NCBI GenBank assembly: GCA_934403665.1
Contig: CAKRUL010000067.1
Coordinates: 1 to 7,243, forward strand
Direction: 5' to 3'
DNA from: an uncultured Clostridia bacterium
GTDB lineage: Bacteria; Bacillota_A; Clostridia; UMGS1840; HGM11507
Length of the DNA: 7,243 bases
This document shows, piece by piece, positions 6,401-7,243 of the stretch (the first letter of the stretch is position 1; every line of letters starts with the position of its first letter). The notes beneath the pieces were generated by a model. That model did no database searches, was not told the DNA's origin, and saw only the letters and a list, made by a program, of their open reading frames with translations. The position numbers were made by a program, and so were the translations under genes.

Positions 6401-7243
6401 ACTGAAAAGCAGGATACCAGTCTCCGTCTAATGTCAGAGCAGTGAGCAGTTCCGGTTTGGAAAAAGATACCTTGTCGACCCATACTTTGTATTCTGTGGG
6501 TTCACTTTCGGCAAAGCCATCTTTTCCTGCTTTTTGGTTTTCCGTATAGGTTTTATCATCCAAAACCTGGATGGCGACTTCCGAACTTCCGCTTTCGGGA
6601 AATGCAATTGCATTGGTATTTCCGCCTCCCTGCGGAATTTCTGTCCATACCGCATCGTCATTCGCACGATAGCGGATATGTGCATGCACCGTTGAAGATG
6701 CAACATTCAGCTGAAAACGTCCTGTATCATCGTATATAAATGTGCGGTAATAATACTGTTTCGTATCGACCCCTGTACCGGAGGTAAGACCCCCGTTCTC
6801 ATCTGCCCTCTGCATGGTTCCTTCTTTGATTCCTTGATATGCAGTCGCAGAGAGTGCTCTGTCCGGCAGAGAAAGAGAGATGCCGTTTTTCTTAACAGTC
6901 TTTGTGGTGTCGCGCGGTCTTGATACATAAAAAGTATATACCGTCTTGTTTTCTGGATTGTTCTTGTCTGCAAGGGTAATCGTCAAAACCGAGTTGTCAA
7001 ACGGCTGGTTTGCAAAAGTTGTCATCTTCCCGCTGTTTACGGGAACGCTCTGTTTCACACCGCTTTCATCAGTGTATTCCGCAATCGCTGTATATTGATC
7101 GGTGTCGTAAGCGGTTGCCGACTGAAGCATCAAACTGCTGGTAGAAGCATTCTTGATCGGCAACTGATAAGTAAGCGTTGTAGGTGAAAAGGTTTTTCCC
7201 TTCACCCACGTGCCTGATACCAACGAACTGGTCAAAAACTCAA
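3477..7243 (-). CDS. Large secreted SLH-anchored mosaic surface protein with DUF4430 domain (5' end outside window)
   Basis: The reading frame stays open to the window edge, and the first start-like codon inside (TTG at 7235) has no ribosome binding site, so the N-terminus and any signal peptide lie upstream. Residues are counted from that TTG. Residues 1-110 and 260-350 look like cadherin-like beta-sandwich modules. Residues 355-620 form a larger module with SLGNFGGYI, EPGQVYVSEDGETWYALAGS and FDVAWAVDEKG, a pattern I recognise from secreted proteins but cannot name. Residues 630-725 and 735-822 are further beta-sandwich modules. Residues 830-946 are a DUF4430 domain with the signature SGWMYLLNGKHPDLG. 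Residues 968-1033 are an InlB B-repeat (Flg_new) with FETNGG and YTFGGWY. Three SLH repeats follow (1049-1220), then an unusual 30-residue tail. SLH repeats bind secondary cell-wall polymer, so the protein should sit on the cell surface. I infer a ligand-capture role from the DUF4430 domain and the downstream transporter. An adhesin-like role is the alternative. Confidence 0.9.
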   Translation of the reverse strand, partial: EFLTSSLVSGTWVKGKTFSPTTLTYQLPIKNASTSSLMLQSATAYDTDQYTAIAEYTDESGVKQSVPVNSGKMTTFANQPFDNSVLTITLADKNNPENKTVYTFYVSRPRDTTKTVKKNGISLSLPDRALSATAYQGIKEGTMQRADENGGLTSGTGVDTKQYYYRTFIYDDTGRFQLNVASSTVHAHIRYRANDDAVWTEIPQGGGNTNAIAFPESGSSEVAIQVLDDKTYTENQKAGKDGFAESEPTEYKVWVDKVSFSKPELLTALTLDGDWYPAFQSDRYSYWIVLANTAEAPVLHYTATEGSKVTIGKEEQVADENGKYSLTLDKSQSSITVTSSDGNYTTVYQFGYRQKSALDVPDRVVDYLCIGSQYTNGMPYGANPEVTLSGTLKSLGNFGGYITYYYENPIIDNPNNKYGMDFYITGNPFSESDSAAEPGQVYVSEDGETWYALAGSDHYESTALWDYTITYTKGADGKSYWTDNYGNVMNYAAKLWPSAEYYYMNDVSQKEQYTFQGVLLKSQLGSIIGDGTTGAFAARPKFGYTDCYISNVAGTKLTDVNSYVEKPSKANGFDVAWAVDEKGIPVDVSNKAFYYIKVATASNISAGAFGEKSTEVSYVVRTTAQEEAVGKTTAPAGVTVSDGATVKTVNFKENQTVYSVNLDNMKYVSVEVNGTAEDDNIYINNQRVASGVAAEGFKVTKEKGETLVRVIVQNGEKEPVLYLLKLTSSAEESNELIEAVKIDAKGTVRLAGTKNGTDYTANVGHRIDSVSITPVAAQNVSLTINGKEIAETYDLDYGSNVFELIAEGVNGNRQEITLTVTRDNAPASTGKNITVSFMLYGDERHGDAQVHTYRKDKNKLPVWIPRKSYTLDSGAMLVDLFEKALTEANLTWKNESGNYVSEINGLAEFDNGTPSGWMYLLNGKHPDLGVAEQSLKNGDVIVFHYTDDYKQEEGSERWNSSSSGGNATSCTIRFETNGGSTLNSQTVNKNGTVVKPADPTKESYTFGGWYSDSALTQEYDFRTKVTGNVTLYAKWIKESENPEDPGKTSAFTDVEKESWYEKAVAYVTENHLFQGVSETEFAPHAEMTRAMLVTVLYRLEKAENKSAESKFSDVVKGEWYENAVIWAAENGIVSGISETEFAPEDTITREQLATILYRYAKQKGYDTEKTAEITRFTDVNEVSGWAMAALQWANAAELVKGTGDTTLSPLETATRAQVAVILMRFCESLAICEVKGFGGPSETGFSGGSFLPIL
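3576..4091 (-). repeat. Three SLH repeats of the large surface protein
   Basis: The repeats begin at FTDVEKESWYEKA, FSDVVKGEWYENA and FTDVNEVSGWAMA. Each ends in the wall-polymer-binding motif: MTRAM, ITREQ and ATRAQ. The first two share GVSETEFAP / GISETEFAP and are clearly close duplicates. The third is more diverged (GTGDTTLSP). Three tandem SLH repeats are the usual unit for binding pyruvylated secondary cell-wall polymer. Confidence 0.93.
4398..4748 (-). other. DUF4430 (transcobalamin beta-like) domain in the wall protein
   Basis: This segment encodes residues 830-946, opening with ITVSFMLYGD, a helix AMLVDLFEKALTEA, then SGWMYLLNGKHPDLGVAEQS and LKNGDVIVFHYTDDY. It shares the SGWMYxxNGxxPxxG core and the LKxGDxVxxxYT ending with the second copy at 975-1349, but has none of that copy's cysteines. 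Confidence 0.85.

Noticed and set aside
7233..7235. TTG at 7235 as the true start of the large surface protein
   Set aside because: The frame continues open to the window edge, there is no ribosome binding site, and no signal peptide follows, although the protein has wall-anchoring domains and must be exported.

Overview
The window is entirely coding on the minus strand and reads as one tightly packed operon of five genes, transcribed from high to low coordinates. Two genes run off the window edges. No coding-free stretch exceeds about 15 bases, and I see no RNA gene, mobile element, CRISPR array, promoter or terminator. The SLH cell-wall anchors, the InlB-type repeat, strong AAGGAG/GGAGG ribosome binding sites and an ECF-type transporter together suggest a Gram-positive member of the Clostridia, perhaps a gut or anaerobic species. 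That placement is inference, not a species call.

In transcription order: (1) 3477-7243, the C-terminal 1,250 or so residues of a very large secreted, mosaic surface protein with beta-sandwich modules, a central secreted-protein module, a DUF4430 domain, an InlB B-repeat and three SLH repeats. (2) 1858-3465, a secreted alpha/alpha-barrel protein (prenyltransferase/squalene-oxidase repeat type) with three SLH repeats. (3) 933-1844, a membrane-anchored protein with a long acidic linker and a C-terminal DUF4430 domain. (4) 50-928, an ECF transporter T component. (5) 1-68, the first 22 codons of what looks like the ECF ATP-binding subunit, with a strong ribosome binding site and a 19-base overlap with gene 4.

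The combination is informative. Vertebrate intrinsic factor and transcobalamin hold cobalamin between an alpha6/alpha6-barrel domain and a small beta domain. DUF4430 is the bacterial relative of that beta domain, and prenyltransferase-like repeats form the same kind of barrel. Here both parts are encoded on separate proteins in one operon, anchored either to the wall (SLH) or to the membrane, and followed by an ECF uptake transporter. The working model is a Gram-positive capture-and-relay system in which wall-bound proteins bind a corrinoid or similar ligand, a membrane-tethered DUF4430 protein receives it, and the ECF module imports it. The substrate is not shown by the sequence, and no S component is visible in the window.
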